Origin: Streptacidiphilus sp. 4-A2
GTDB lineage: Bacteria > Actinomycetota > Actinomycetes > Streptomycetales > Streptomycetaceae
NCBI GenBank assembly: GCA_014284505.1
Contig: JAAFYY010000001.1
Coordinates: 868,001-932,000 of the forward strand
Reading direction: 5' to 3'
DNA length: 64,000 nt
A program made the position numbers and the translations under genes. Positions 1 to 10,690 of this stretch are shown piece after piece. The first letter of the stretch is position 1. Each line of letters starts with the position of its first letter. The notes beneath the pieces were generated by a model that searched no databases, was not told where the DNA came from, and saw only the letters and a list, made by a program, of their open reading frames with translations.

Positions 1-2968
1 TGATCCCGGAGACGGCCGCCGCCGCGCTGCCGGTGTTGGTGACGGTGACCGTCTGCGCGGCGCTGGTGGTGCCCACGTTCTGCCCGGCGAAGCTCAGCGC
101 GGACGGTCCGGCGGACAGCGTGGCCGAGCCGGTGCTGCTGCCGCCACCGCTCGGAAGACCTCGAAGTCCGACAACTGCCCGGCGTTCCAGCGGTGTTGGC
201 GGTGATGTCGACCCGCACGTACCGGCGGTGGCCGGTTGAAGGTGATGGTCACCGTTGTTGTTGGCGTTGGGGTCGAAGGTGTAGCCCGTCGAGCCCACGA
301 TGGTCGAGAAGTTGCTGCCGTCCGTGGAGCCGAGCACGACAGGGTCTGCGTGCGGGCGGCCCAGCCGGTGGACGGCGGCAGCTTCAGGACGACCTTGCCG
401 ATGCTGTAGTTCTGGCCGAGGTCGACCTGGGCCCACTGCGGGAAGAGCCGTTGGCGCTCTCCAGTAGGTGCTCGGGTCGGAGTCGGTCAGGTTGGCCGCG
501 AACATACGGCTTTGACCGAGCTGGCCGAGGCAGGCGCGCCGAGGGCGATGTCGGTGCTGCTGTCGATGCCGCTGCCGCTGAGCGCGATGCTGGTCGGACT
601 GTTGTTGGCGTTGCTGGTGACGGTCACCGCGCCGGTCCGGGCTCCGGCGGCGGTGGGCGCGAAGGTGACATCGACGGTGCAGGAGGCACCGACCGCCAGG
701 GTGGAGCAGTTGTCGGTCTGGCTGAAGTCACCGGTGGTGGCGACCCGGAGACGGTCGCCGGCGTGGGGGTGCCGTTGTTGGTGACCGTCACCGCCTGCGC
801 GGCGGTCGAGGAACCGACCACCGTGCCCGCGAAGGTGAGGCCGCCCGGGGTGGCGTTGAGGATCGGGCCGGGGGCAACTCCGGTGCCGGACAGGCTGACG
901 CTGTTGGTGACCCCGCCCGCGTTGACGGTCAGACTGCCGGTGCGGCTGCCCGCGGCGGTCGGGTCGAAGGTCACGCTGACGGTGCACGAGCCGTTCGCCG
1001 CGATCGACGAACCGCAGGTGTTGGTCTGCGCGAAGTCACCACTGGTGGCGATCGACGAGACCGGCGCGGCCGTGTTGGTCGGGTTGGAGACCGTCACGGT
1101 CTGCGCGACGGTGGTCGAACCGGTGGCCGCCGAGCCGAAGTTGAGCGCGCTCGGGGCGGTGGTGACCCCGGACGGCGGGTACGGCGGGTAGACCGGTGCG
1201 GGCCACGGGCCGCAGGAGGGGGTACCGGAGATCCCGGAGTTCCCACCCCCGTCGGTCACCACGAAGTTGCCGCCCTCGCAGTTGTACACCGGCGAGGACG
1301 CTCCCACACCGGTCGCCGTGACGCCGGTGAAGGTCGCCGCGCCGCCGGTCTGTTCCTGGAGCGCGTAGGTACCGGTACCGGCGATGGTGACATTGTTCAG
1401 CGAGACCCCGCTGACCGTGCCCTCCACCCACTGGACTGCCTCGTACGGGCTCTGCTCGATCAGCGCGTTGGTCACATTGACCGGGCCGGTGACCGCGCCC
1501 TGGCTGCCGTCGAACCACAGCGCGCCGACGCCGAACTCCCAGTTCGGGTCGAGGTCGCCGTCACGGATCATGTGTTGTTGGAAACCGTGGTGGTGCCGAC
1601 CGGGGTCGAGGTGAAGCGCTGGGCCACGGTGATCCCGCCGCCCTGGGTGATGCCGGTGTCCTTGACCAGGTTGCCGGTCACGGTGTTGTCGTGGCCGCCG
1701 TAGATCGCGATGCCGTTGGCCAGCATCTGCAACTGCACGGTGTTGTCCGAGATCATGTCACTGGCGTCGGCGCCGATACTGGAGTCGGCCCAGGTCGCGA
1801 TGCCGTCGTCACCGGTGTTGCGGATGTCGCTGTCGGTGACCGTCGAGTTGGTCACACCGCCATGGAAGTTGATGCCGTCCGCGGTGGTGTCGCGGATCCG
1901 CATACCGCTGAAGGTCAGGTTGTTCATCGGCCCGTCCATCCAGGCGCCGACCTTCATGTGCTCTATCCAGATGTTCGACACGGTCGAGTCGCTCATCGCG
2001 CCGCCGATACCGTTCACCTGGGCACTGTCGTCCCGGTCCTGGACGTTGCCGAAGATGGCGAAGTTGGACAGGTGCACATCGGTGCTCGGCGACGGCGCGG
2101 AGTTGCCGTAGAAACCGGGCGCCGACCCGGTCACCGTCGAGTACCACATGCCCGCGCCCGCGACGGTCACATCGTTGACGCTGATATGGCCGGGGATGTT
2201 GTAGCTGCCCGGCGGGATCCACACCGTGCCGCCCGGGCCGGCCGCGTTGATCGCGGCGGTGAACGCGGCGGTGGAGTCGTTCACCCCGGTCGAGTCGGCG
2301 CCCTCACTGGTCACCGACACCGAACCGGCCGGCTGCGCCAGCGGCGCGGCCACCTGCTCGAAGTCCGCGAAGTCGATGGTGTACGAGGAGGCCGTGTCCT
2401 CCGAGTCGACCTGGAGCGTGAAGGTGGTGCCGGCCGGATAGGTCGTACCGAACAGCCGGTGCGTCTCGTCGAAGAAGTGGTGCGCGTTGCCGGAGCTGGG
2501 GGTGTTGGTGAAGGGGTAACTGCCGTAGTACCAGCTGTAGGCGTTGGTCAGGCTGAAGTCGCTCTGCTTGGAACCGTTGATGTACAGCGACAGCGGGGCG
2601 GTGTAGACCGAGCCGTCCGAGCTGTCGGGGATGCTGTAGCGGAAGTCGATGGAGTTGGTCGCCACCGGAGTGGTGAAGGTGACGTACTGACCAGTGCCCT
2701 GAAGGGTCACCGCCTTGCGGCCCGACGCCTCGTCAGCGAGTTGGCCCTGGGTGTAACTCGGGCCGATGACAGTGCCGTTGGTGGCGGAGCTCTCCGCCTG
2801 GACCTCCGCGTACGGCAGGCTCGCGCCGCTGCCGCCGGTGGCGGTGGCAGGGGCGGCGGCAGCCCACGCGGGGGCCGCCGCCAGGGAGGCGACGCCGAAA
2901 GCAGGCACCATCGCGGCGACCACCGCGACGCTGACGGCTCTCCGCAGCTTTCCTATGGAACGAAACAC
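1..2968 (-). CDS. Secreted GH87-type beta-helix glucanase with ASH/CBM-like tail, partial, frameshifted
   Basis: The protein starts with GTG at 2968, behind AAAGGAG, and has a signal peptide with a hydrophobic core ending around AAPAWAAAA. A carbohydrate-binding-like beta-sandwich and a right-handed beta-helix follow, with many NxTV/SNxT repeats and WIPPGSYNIPG. This order resembles GH87 alpha-1,3-glucanases (mycodextranases). Downstream are repeats ending in SLSGTG or ALSGSG, typical of ASH/choice-of-anchor-D domains, with a probable F5/8-type C (CBM32-like) domain near 230-520. The frame changes near 1567, 745 and 480, each compatible with one lost base. The gene is open at the left edge, so its C-terminus is missing. 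A role in extracellular breakdown of fungal or bacterial alpha-glucan is inferred from family likeness only. Confidence 0.75.
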
Positions 2969-3537
2969 CTACTGCTCCTTTCGGTGCCGGGCGGCGGTGA
3001 ACCGGCGGCACCGCGGTCATGGGGGTGGGAGCGGAGCTGAGGACAGGGGGACCCGAACCGCCGAAGGGCAGAACGGGGCGCCGCCTCGGCCAGTCGGAGC
3101 CGAGCGGGGTGGGTGTGGGCAGTGGCGGCGCATGGGGACCGTAACTGCTTGGACATGACTGCGCAATATCTCTACACATCAACGATGAAAATCTGCTGTG
3201 CACTGCAAGATCCAACGCGATACCCCAGCCGCATCACCGACGCTCAGCCAAGCACAGACCAGGGCCCGCCGTATGTCGAGCGCAAACGATTCCGTCGCAG
3301 GTGAAATGGGACGGGCCAAGTGCCGCGACAGTCGACCATCATTCCCTTGCGTAAAATACGCAAAAAATCGACAGCCATGGGCGGGTACGGCGGGCGAAGG
3401 CCTGGGTGGCGACCGGCGTGGGTGCCGGAGCGCCGGGCGCGCGGGCCCCCGGGGTGCGCGGTGAGCCTTTGGAGCCGCGCCGAATGCTCTGCAATGATCT
3501 ACCGCCGCACCCACGCCATCCGCGCCAGGGAGCACCT
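2969..3537. other. Divergent intergenic region with promoter DNA
   Basis: This 569-base stretch separates the glucanase (minus) from the ABC exporter (plus). It is less GC-rich at 3150-3380 than the surrounding genes, as expected for promoters. The only clear element is the inverted repeat at 3347-3363. Open frames here have no ribosome site and look like shadows. Confidence 0.6.
3347..3363. promoter_or_regulatory. Inverted repeat TTGCGTA-AAA-TACGCAA, probable operator
   Basis: The two 7-base arms are perfectly complementary around a 3-base spacer, in an AT-rich island about 175 bases before the exporter start. The size and symmetry suit a dimeric repressor of TetR or GntR type. No such regulator is adjacent, so the binder is unknown. 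Confidence 0.4.
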
Positions 3538-5301
3538 GTGACGCCTTCCGTCCGTCCCCTCGACCACCACTACCGGGGCGAGAAGCCCCTGCGTACCCTC
3601 GCCTTCCTCTACCGCGACGCCCGCGGCCGGCTGACCGTCGGCACTCTGTCGTTCCTGGTGAAGCACAGCCCGGCCTGGTTGCTGCCGCTGGTCACCGCGA
3701 ATGTCATCGACATCGTGGTGAAGCACGGGCCCAGCTCCGGGCTGTGGATCAACTGCGGCCTGCTGCTCGGGCTGCTGCTGCTCAACTTCCCCGGCCACCT
3801 GCTCTACGTCCGCTGCTACAGCCGCTCCATCCGGCGGGTCAGCACCCGCCTGCGCTCGGCGATCTGCCGCAGGCTCCAGCAGTTGTCCATCGGCTACCAC
3901 GCACGGGTCAGCGCGGGCGTGCTCCAGACCAAGGTCATCCGCGATGTCGAAACCGTCGAGCTGATGGTCCAGCAGTGCGCCGACAGCGGGCTCGCGGCAG
4001 TCAGCAGCCTGTTCGGCGGCCTGCTGATCATCGGGGTGAGGACACCGCTGTTCCTGCCGCTGTTCCTGGTCGTGGTCCCGGCGGCGGCGGTCCTGGTGAT
4101 GAGCCTGCGCAACCGGCTGCGGGAGCGCAACGAGTCCTTCCGGCAGGAGGTCGAGCTGCTCTCCTCCCGCGTCATGGAGATGACCTCACTGATCCCGATC
4201 ACCCGGGCGCACGGCCTGGAGCAGGACGCGATCCGGCGGGTCGACGGCACCCTGCGGCAGGTGCAGGGCTCCGGACTGCGGCTGGACCTGCTCAACGGCC
4301 GCTTCGGGGCGCTCTCCTGGATCAGCCTGAACACCCTGGGCGTCGGCTGCCTGGGGAGTTCGGCGTGGTGCGCGTACACCGGGACGTTCGGCATCACCGC
4401 CGGCGACGTGGTGATGCTCAGCGCCTTCTTCACCACCCTGACCGGCGCGGCGACCTCGCTGATCAGCCTCGCCCCGACGGTCAGCAAGGGCCTGGAGTCG
4501 GTGCGTTCGGTCGGCGAGGTGCTCCAGGTGCCGGATCTGGAGCAGAACTCCGGTAAGGACGTGGTCGGTTCGGTCATCGGCGAGATCCGCTTCGAGGACG
4601 TCGACTTCAGCTATCCGGGGGCGGACCGCCGCTCCGTCCGGGACTTCTCGCTGACCGTCTCCCCCGGCGAGACGGTGGCGCTGGTCGGCCCGTCCGGGGC
4701 GGGCAAGTCCACGGTGCTGAACCTCGCCATCGGGTTCCTGCGGCCCGACAGCGGCCGGATCCTGCTGGACGGCGTGGACATGGAGACGCTGGACCTGCGG
4801 ACCTTCCGGCGGTTCCTGTCCATCGTGCCGCAGGAGTCGATCCTGTTCGAGGCAGCGTCCGGGAGAACATCACCTACGGCCTGGAGGGCGCGACCGAGGA
4901 GGAGGTACGGACCGCCCTGCTGGACGCCAACGCGATGGAGTTCGTCGACAGACTGCCCGCCGGTCTGGACACCGTCGTCGGTGAACGCGGGCCCGGCTGT
5001 CGGCGGGCAGAAGCAGCGGCTGGCGATGGCCCGCGCGCTGATCCGCGACCCGCGCGTGCTCGTCCTGGACGAGGCCACCTCCGCGCTCGACACCCGCTCG
5101 GAGGCGCTGGTACAGCAGGCGCTGGCCCGGCTGATGCGCGGGCGGACCACCTTCGTGGTCGCCCACCGGCTCTCCACCATCCGTGGCGCGGACCGGATCG
5201 TGGTCCTGGAGGAGGGCCGGATCGCCGAGATCGGCGCGCATGAACAGCTGATCCACATCCCCGGCAGCTACTCGCGGCTGCACCAGGCGCAGCTGCGCTG
5301 A
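3538..5301 (+). CDS. ABC exporter, fused permease and ATPase
   Basis: This is a half-transporter of about 588 residues with an N-terminal six-helix exporter membrane domain and a C-terminal ATPase. Visible motifs are Walker A GPSGAGKS near residue 385, the Q-loop in FLSIVPQESILF, Walker B VLVLDEATSALD near 5060 and the switch His in VVAHRLSTI. The start is GTG at 3538, behind AGGGAG with 5-base spacing; upstream in-frame codons lack a ribosome site. Between about 4850 and 5010 the translation becomes nonsense and then recovers. Restoring one base near 4855 and two near 4990-5005 gives the expected continuous sequence with an LSGGQ signature. It probably works as a homodimer exporting a lipid, drug or peptide. 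The substrate is not indicated. Confidence 0.88.
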   Translation: MTPSVRPLDHHYRGEKPLRTLAFLYRDARGRLTVGTLSFLVKHSPAWLLPLVTANVIDIVVKHGPSSGLWINCGLLLGLLLLNFPGHLLYVRCYSRSIRRVSTRLRSAICRRLQQLSIGYHARVSAGVLQTKVIRDVETVELMVQQCADSGLAAVSSLFGGLLIIGVRTPLFLPLFLVVVPAAAVLVMSLRNRLRERNESFRQEVELLSSRVMEMTSLIPITRAHGLEQDAIRRVDGTLRQVQGSGLRLDLLNGRFGALSWISLNTLGVGCLGSSAWCAYTGTFGITAGDVVMLSAFFTTLTGAATSLISLAPTVSKGLESVRSVGEVLQVPDLEQNSGKDVVGSVIGEIRFEDVDFSYPGADRRSVRDFSLTVSPGETVALVGPSGAGKSTVLNLAIGFLRPDSGRILLDGVDMETLDLRTFRRFLSIVPQESILFEAASGRTSPTAWRARPRRRYGPPCWTPTRWSSSTDCPPVWTPSSVNAGPAVGGQKQRLAMARALIRDPRVLVLDEATSALDTRSEALVQQALARLMRGRTTFVVAHRLSTIRGADRIVVLEEGRIAEIGAHEQLIHIPGSYSRLHQAQLR

Positions 5302-5349
5302 ACCCGCACGGCGGAGCCGACGGCCCCCGCCGGCCGGGCCGGCCGCCCG

Positions 5350-5399
5350 GTCCGGCTCCGGAGCGCCCGGCCCCGGAGCCACCGGCCCCGGAGCCGGGC
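5350..5399. terminator. Bidirectional stem-loop between convergent genes
   Basis: CCGGCTCCGG at 5352-5361 is perfectly complementary to CCGGAGCCGG at 5388-5397, in the 101-base gap between the convergent exporter and permease genes. The loop is GC-rich and there is no U-tract, as is common for actinobacterial terminators. Confidence 0.45.
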
Positions 5400-5402
5400 G
5401 GC

Positions 5403-6630
5403 TCACGCCGCCTTGAATGCCTCGCGCCAGCCCACCCTGGCGCCGCTGCGCAGCACCGAGTTGCGGTAGATCCGGGCGGCGAAGCGCACCATCAGCACGG
5501 CTACCGCCAGCGCCAGCGCCAGTGCGGTCAGGCTCTGCCACAGCGGGACCGGGCCCAGCGCGATCCGCATCGGCATCAGCACCGGCGCGAACGGCGGCAG
5601 CATGGACAGCACCGTGGCCAGCGCGTTGCCCGGGTGGGCGGGCAGTACCGATATCCCCACGACCCAGGCCGCGACGATGGGCATCAGGATCGGGGCCTGC
5701 ACCCCGCCCAGGTCCTCCTGCCGGGAGACCAGCGCGCCCGCGGCCGCGAACAGCAGCGCGTAGAAGGCGAACCCGGCCAGGAACCAGGCCACCCCCACAC
5801 GGCCAGGCCCAGCACTCCGCCGGAGGAGAGGCTGAGTGTCCCGGCCGCCCGGCCGGAGACCACCCCGGCAGCCAGTACCAGGGCGACCTGCCCCAGACCC
5901 AGCAGTCCTATGCCGATCACCTTTCCGGCCATCAGCTGCCAGGGCCGGACGGCCGCCAGCAGCAGCTCCACCACCCGGCTGCTCTTCTCCTCGACCACCC
6001 CTGGGCGATCAGCGGCCCGCAGGTGATCAGCGAGAGATAGATCAGGAAGCCCACGACAATGCCCACCACCAGGTGCTGGGTCTGCACGGCCTTGGCCGGG
6101 TGCAGTTGCTGCACATGCACGATAGCCGCCGCCTCGGCCCCGGCGACCTGGCCCGGACTGCCGCCGAGCCGGACGATCTGGGCGTCCAGGGCCCGCTCAC
6201 GGGCGAGCGAGCCGAGCACCGTGTTCAGGGTGCCGTTCAGCGACTTGTCCACGGTGACCTGGAGGCCCTGGCTCTGCGGGACGGCGACCACCAGCGCGTC
6301 CAGCTGCCCGTCGCGCACCTGGGCCAGGCCGGCCGCCTGGTCCGGCACGGTGCGCGGGACTATCCGCACCCCGGCCGCCTGCCCGCCCGCCTGCAACGGC
6401 GCGGCCAGTGAGGCGTCCTGGCGCAGCAGGCCCACGGTGCTGGCGCCGGGGCCGTTGTCGTGCACGAAGTGCAGCACCACATTGGTCCCCACCACCAGCA
6501 GCACCATCAGGGCGACGGCGATGCGGTACGCCCGGGAGCGCAGCCGGGTGGTCAGCTCCCGGCGCGCGACCAGCGCCACCACCTCGCGGCTTCCGCCCGC
6601 CGAGGCCGGTCCTTCGTCGATGCCGCTCAT
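5403..6630 (-). CDS. ABC-2 type permease, NatB-like, frameshifted
   Basis: The protein starts with ATG at 6630 and has one N-terminal membrane helix ([19 protein letters not shown]), a large extracytoplasmic segment and then several hydrophobic helices. This order is typical of ABC-2/NatB permeases. The frame changes near 5998 and 5800; joining the pieces gives one protein of about 410 residues ending FKAA. The start codon overlaps the stop of the upstream ATPase gene as ATGA, so the two are almost certainly translated together as an efflux pump. Sodium or drug export is known for the family but cannot be told from the sequence here. Confidence 0.82.
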
Positions 6631-7539
6631 GCCGTGTCCTCCTGCTCACTCACCACGTGCCGGAACAGCTCGGTCAGCGAGGGCTGCCGCCGGGCGAACT
6701 CCCTTACCGGTCCGGCGGCCAGGGCTGCCGCGAGTACCGCCTGGTCATCGGCGCCCGGGGCCAGCTCCAGCACCGTCCGCCGGCCCTCGGTGCCACGCAC
6801 GGTGACCCCGGCCAGTCCCCCGGCCCAGTCGGCGGCCGCGCCCCGGCCTCCACCACCAGCAGCTCCCGGCCGCCGGAGCGCAGTTCGCCGACGGTGCCGC
6901 AGGCGACCAGCTCACCGGAGCGGACGATGCCGACCCGGTGCGACAGCCGCTCGACCAGCTCCAGCTGGTGGCTGGAGAAGACCACCGGGACGCCGGTCGC
7001 GGCCTTGGCCCTGAGCACCTCGCTCATCACGTCCACCGCCACCGGGTCGAGCCCGGAGAACGGCTCGTCCAGGACCAGGATCTCCGGGTCGTGGACCAGC
7101 GCGGCGGCGAGCTGGACCCGCTGCTGGTTGCCCAGGCTGAGCTTCTGCACCTCGTCGCCGATCCGGCCGCCACGCCCAGCCGCTCGGCCCACTCGCGGGT
7201 GGCCCGGACGGCCGCGGCCCGCCCCAGTCCGTGCAGTCTGGCCAGGTACTCCAGCTGCTCGCCGACCCGCATCCGCGGATACAGCCCGCGCTCCTCCGGT
7301 ATGTAGCCGATCCTGGCCCGGGTGCGCGACGTGACCGGGGCGCCGTCCCAGCGGACCGCCCCGGAGTCGGCCGCGAGCACTCCGAGCACGATCCGCATGG
7401 TCGTGGTCTTGCCTGCGCCATTGCTGCCGACGAAGCCGAAAATCTCGCCCGCGCCGACGCCGAACGTCATCTCGTTCAGCGCCACGGTCTCGCCGTAGCG
7501 CTTCGAGAGCCGGTCGATCTCCAGCCTTCGATCACCCAC
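6627..7539 (-). CDS. ABC-2 transporter ATPase, NatA-like, frameshifted
   Basis: The likely start is GTG at 7539 (VGDRRLEIDRLSKRYG). Walker A is GSNGAGKT, the signature is LSLGNQQRVQLA, Walker B is ILVLDEPFSGLDP, and the His switch is SSHQLELVE. Frame changes near 7170 and 6840 are single-base losses; the C-terminus returns as [16 protein letters not shown]. The stop overlaps the permease start (ATGA). The gene is divergent from the SPFH gene, with the palindrome at 7588-7599 between them. It supplies ATP hydrolysis for the 5403-6630 permease. Confidence 0.85.
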
Positions 7540-7587
7540 TGCTCCCGCACCTCCCGATCCCGGCGGCCCGTTTGAGCCGCTCAATAA

Positions 7588-7599
7588 AGTGATATCACT
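7588..7599. promoter_or_regulatory. Palindrome AGTGATATCACT in divergent promoter
   Basis: This perfect 12-base palindrome lies in an AT-rich stretch about 55 bases before the SPFH start and about 50 bases before the ATPase start. Its position suits an operator controlling both directions. The small ribbon-helix-helix protein at 8602 is a plausible binder, because that family recognises short palindromes; this is inference. Confidence 0.5.
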
Positions 7600-7652
7600 C
7601 TGATAGAGTTGTGCCAACAGTGGTCCACAGCAGAAGTTAAGGAAGGCAGACC

Positions 7653-8592
7653 ATGAGCAACCAGCAAGCGGCCGTCCCCGAGCTCCCGGCGATGCCCGAG
7701 CCCACATTCAAGGAGCGCCGCATCAGCGGCGCCCCGGCCTGCCCATGCTGGGGCTCGGCGTGGTGCTGCTGCTGGGGGCGGCCGCCCTGATCGCCGTCGG
7801 CGCCTGGGAGGCGTCCCGGCACAGCAACGCCCTGGGCAGCACCCTGATCGTCGTCGGCGTGCTGGTCCTGCTGGCCGGGGTGATGGTGCTGCGCGGCCTG
7901 GTCGCGGTCGCGCCCGGCCAGGCGCAGGTGGTGCAGCTGCTGGGCCGCTACCGCGGAACCCTGCGCACCCCCGGCCTGACCTGGGTGAACCCGGTCACCA
8001 CCCGGCGCACGGTGTCCACCAGGATCCGCAATCTGGAGACCGAACCGGCCAAGGTCAACGACGCCGACGGCAATCCGATCGAGATGGCCGCGGTCGTCGT
8101 CTGGCAGGTCGAGGACACCGCCAGGGCCGTGTTCGAGGTGGACGACTTCCGCAAGTTCGTCGCCATCCAGACCGAGACCGCCGTCCGGCACATCGCCAAC
8201 AGCTACCCCTACGACGCCCGCGAGGAGGACCGGCTCTCGCTGCGCGACAGCACGGACGAGATCACCAGCACCCTGTCCACCGAGATCGCGGTCCGGGTCG
8301 CCTCGGCCGGGGTCCGCGTGATCGAGTCCCGGATCACCCGGCTCGCCTACGCCCCGGAGATCGCCCAGGTGATGCTCCAGCGCCAGCAGGCCGGGGCGGT
8401 GGTCGCGGCCCGGCGCCGGATCGTCGAGGGCGCGGTCGGCATGGTCGAGATGGCCCTCGACCGGCTCGCCGAGAACGACGTGGTAGAACTCGACGAGGAG
8501 CGCAAGGCGGCCATGGTGAGCAACCTGCTGGTGGTGCTCTGCGGCGACCGGGGCACCAACCGGTGGTCAACACCGGCTCCCTCTACCAGTAG
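7653..8592 (+). CDS. SPFH/band-7 domain membrane protein, frameshifted
   Basis: The ATG at 7653 follows GGAAGG. After a short cytoplasmic leader come two hydrophobic helices ([20 protein letters not shown] and [16 protein letters not shown]) and then a stomatin/band-7 domain with [17 protein letters not shown] and the conserved [15 protein letters not shown] stretch. One base is lost near 7738 and another near 8560; with both restored the protein ends NTGSLYQ at TAG 8590-8592. SPFH proteins form oligomers in membrane microdomains. The exact role is unknown. It is followed after 9 bases by the ribbon-helix-helix gene, so the two are likely co-transcribed. Confidence 0.85.
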
Positions 8593-8601
8593 GCACGGCT
8601 T

Positions 8602-8870
8602 ATGGCGTCCGAACGCAAGAAGATCCTGCTGCGGCTCGATCCCCTGGTGCACGACGCACTGGCCCGCTGGGCGGGCGACGAACTGCGCAGCACCAACGCC
8701 CAGATCGAGTACCTGCTGCGGCGTGCCCTGGCGGAGGCGGGGCGGCTGCCCCGCGACGCCGCGGGCATCGCCCGCCGGGGGCGCCCGCCGAAGACCGCAC
8801 CACCGGAGGCCCCGCAGGACGCCCGGAAACGGGGAACCTGGAGGAGGAGGCCCCCGCCGAGGGGCACTGA
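8602..8870 (+). CDS. Small ribbon-helix-helix (Arc-like) protein
   Basis: The gene encodes about 88 residues. The N-terminus, [20 protein letters not shown] followed by a strongly helical segment with [12 protein letters not shown], is the beta-strand/helix/helix pattern of Arc/MetJ-type DNA-binding proteins. Near 8832 a lost base removes the stop; with it restored the protein ends in an acidic tail (EEEAPAEGH) at TGA 8868-8870. Without correction the frame would run on into the next gene, which is unlikely. It may regulate the SPFH promoter through the palindrome at 7588. Confidence 0.7.
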
Positions 8871-9008
8871 CCCGGGAGGGCCCGGGCCCGGTGATCACGT
8901 GCTCCGCCCTTCACCGGCCCGCCCTTCACCGACCCGCCCGGCTTCGACCCCCGGCTTCGATCCGCCCGCAAGTGACCCACCGGAATGTGATCCACCGGAA
9001 GGAACCCC

Positions 9009-9641
9009 ATGGACCTCCCCGAGACCCTCCCGGCCCGGCTCTACCTGCTCGCCTACCTGCCCGCCCGGGAGCACCTCGCCCAGCGCACCGACCTCGGGCT
9101 GCTGCTGCGCGCGGCCGTCCTCGCCGACCTGCTGCAACGCGGCCTGGTCCGGGACGAGAAGGGCGCGCCGGTCCCGGACCTCCCGGCCCCGGCCCTGCTC
9201 GACCCGCTGCTCGCCCCCACCCTGGAGGAGATCGCGGAGTCCCGCCCGCGCCGGTGGGAGCGCTGGATCACCCACGGCAACCACGGCGCGGTACGTGCCG
9301 TCCGCGACCGGCTGGTGGAGGACGGCGTGCTGGACCTGGAGCAGCGCCGGCTGCTGGGCCTGTTCCCGGGGCTGCGTCCGGTGCTGCCCGACCCGGAGGT
9401 GCGCGAGCGGCTGCTCGCCGGCTTCACCGCCGCGCTGACCGACCCGCTGCCGCAGGTACGGCCCGGGCAGGCGGCGCTGGTGGCGCTGGTCGCCGAGGGC
9501 AGGCTGCGGCACCTGCTGCCGGCTCGCGAGCGCCACGCCCGGCGCGAGCGGATCGGCGAGCTGGCCGTCCAGGCCGGTCCGGTGCCGCACGCCCTGCGGA
9601 AGGCCCTGCGCGCCCGGCACTCCTCGTACGGCGGCGGCTGA
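9009..9641 (+). CDS. GPP34 (GOLPH3-like) family protein
   Basis: The gene encodes an intact 210-residue protein. The sequence begins LPARLYLLAYLP and continues with short helices, alternating Leu/Arg patterns and a C-terminal KALRAR. This matches the bacterial GPP34 family related to the phosphatidylinositol-4-phosphate binding Golgi protein GOLPH3. There is no signal peptide or membrane helix, so it is probably a peripheral cytoplasmic-face protein. Streptomycetes carry many copies with unknown jobs. It follows the SPFH/ribbon-helix-helix pair on the same strand. Confidence 0.8.
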   Translation: MDLPETLPARLYLLAYLPAREHLAQRTDLGLLLRAAVLADLLQRGLVRDEKGAPVPDLPAPALLDPLLAPTLEEIAESRPRRWERWITHGNHGAVRAVRDRLVEDGVLDLEQRRLLGLFPGLRPVLPDPEVRERLLAGFTAALTDPLPQVRPGQAALVALVAEGRLRHLLPARERHARRERIGELAVQAGPVPHALRKALRARHSSYGGG

Positions 9642-9679
9642 CCGGGGGAAATCGATCGGGGACTGACCGGAGGCGGAGG

Positions 9680-10591
9680 TCAGCCGTCCAGCAGGGCGAG
9701 TTCCAGATGGGCGCTGACCACCCAGTTCGGCGCGTCGACCAGCTCGGAGATCTTGAGGTCGGCGGCGACACTGGCCAGCAGGTAGGCGTCGGCCGGGGCC
9801 AGTCCGGTGCGCCGGACCACCTCGTCCACCAGGGCCCGGACGGCGTCCCGGGAGGCGGTCATCAGGTCGGGGCCGATGCCGGTGGTGGCCAGCGCCCGGC
9901 CGGAGCGGTGGGTGCGCGGATCGGTCTCCAGCACCGGCGTGACCGGCGCCGCGCCGGGGAGCAGCGTGACCCGCAGCCGTACCGATCCGTCGGTCTCCAC
10001 CCCGGTACCGGCGACCTCGCCGTCGCCCATGGCGGCGTGCGTGTCCCCCAGCGAGAGCAGCGCGCCGGGCACGCCGACCGGCAGCAGCAGCCGGGCGCCC
10101 GGACCCAGGTGGCGGATGTCCATGTTCCCGCCCCACCGGCGCGGCGGGACCATGCTGTGCGGACCGTTCTCGGGCGGGGCGACGCCGATGGTGCCGACCA
10201 TGGGGACGACCGGGATCCGCAGTCCGGGCAGCAGTTCCGCGTGACCTTCGGCGATGGTGGAGATCCGCAGCCGCGGTTCGGTGAAGTCCTCGGCGAGCAG
10301 GCCGAAGCCGGGGATGCAGGCGGTCCATCCCCAGCCGCCGACCGACATCTCCAGGATGTCGACGGCCAGGGCATCGCCCGGGCGCGCACCCGGGACCAGG
10401 AACGGCCCGGTCACCGGGTTGACCCGGTCGAAGTCCAGTCCTGCCACGTCGGCGGCGGTGGAGTCGGGGGTGAGCTGGCCGCCACTGGCCTCCACGGTGT
10501 CCACGGTCAGCTCGGTGCCGGAGGCGATCTCCGCCACCGGCGCGATGGTCCGGTCCCAGACGTGATGGGTACTGCTGCGGTTGATGTGCAC
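9680..10591 (-). CDS. Acetamidase/formamidase family protein
   Basis: The gene encodes an intact protein of 303 residues. The GTG start at 10591 follows CAGGAG. The core contains VNPVTGPFLVPGARPGDALAV, GGNMD and SLGDTHAAMGDGE, hallmarks of the FmdA/AmdA family (Zn-dependent amidases of formamide or acetamide). The conserved His/Asp/Glu of GDTHAAMGDGE are present. It is convergent with the GPP34 gene. The substrate could be another small amide. Confidence 0.88.
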   Translation of the reverse strand: MHINRSSTHHVWDRTIAPVAEIASGTELTVDTVEASGGQLTPDSTAADVAGLDFDRVNPVTGPFLVPGARPGDALAVDILEMSVGGWGWTACIPGFGLLAEDFTEPRLRISTIAEGHAELLPGLRIPVVPMVGTIGVAPPENGPHSMVPPRRWGGNMDIRHLGPGARLLLPVGVPGALLSLGDTHAAMGDGEVAGTGVETDGSVRLRVTLLPGAAPVTPVLETDPRTHRSGRALATTGIGPDLMTASRDAVRALVDEVVRRTGLAPADAYLLASVAADLKISELVDAPNWVVSAHLELALLDG

Positions 10592-10690
10592 GGCGGTCAC
10601 TCCTGTGGCGGGGGTGCTGCGGTGGCTGGCCCCAGCAGCATCGCGGCACCGGCAGCCGCTGTCCACTCCCCGCCCCGGGCGCGACCTGCC

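Noticed and set aside
1691..3040. Plus-strand frame of about 450 residues rich in Val, Gly, Arg, Asp
   Set aside because: Antisense shadow of the secreted glucanase, with low-complexity composition and no start signal.
8895..10649. Minus-strand frame over the GPP34 and acetamidase region
   Set aside because: Arg/Pro/Gly-rich shadow in another frame of the intact acetamidase and antisense to GPP34.
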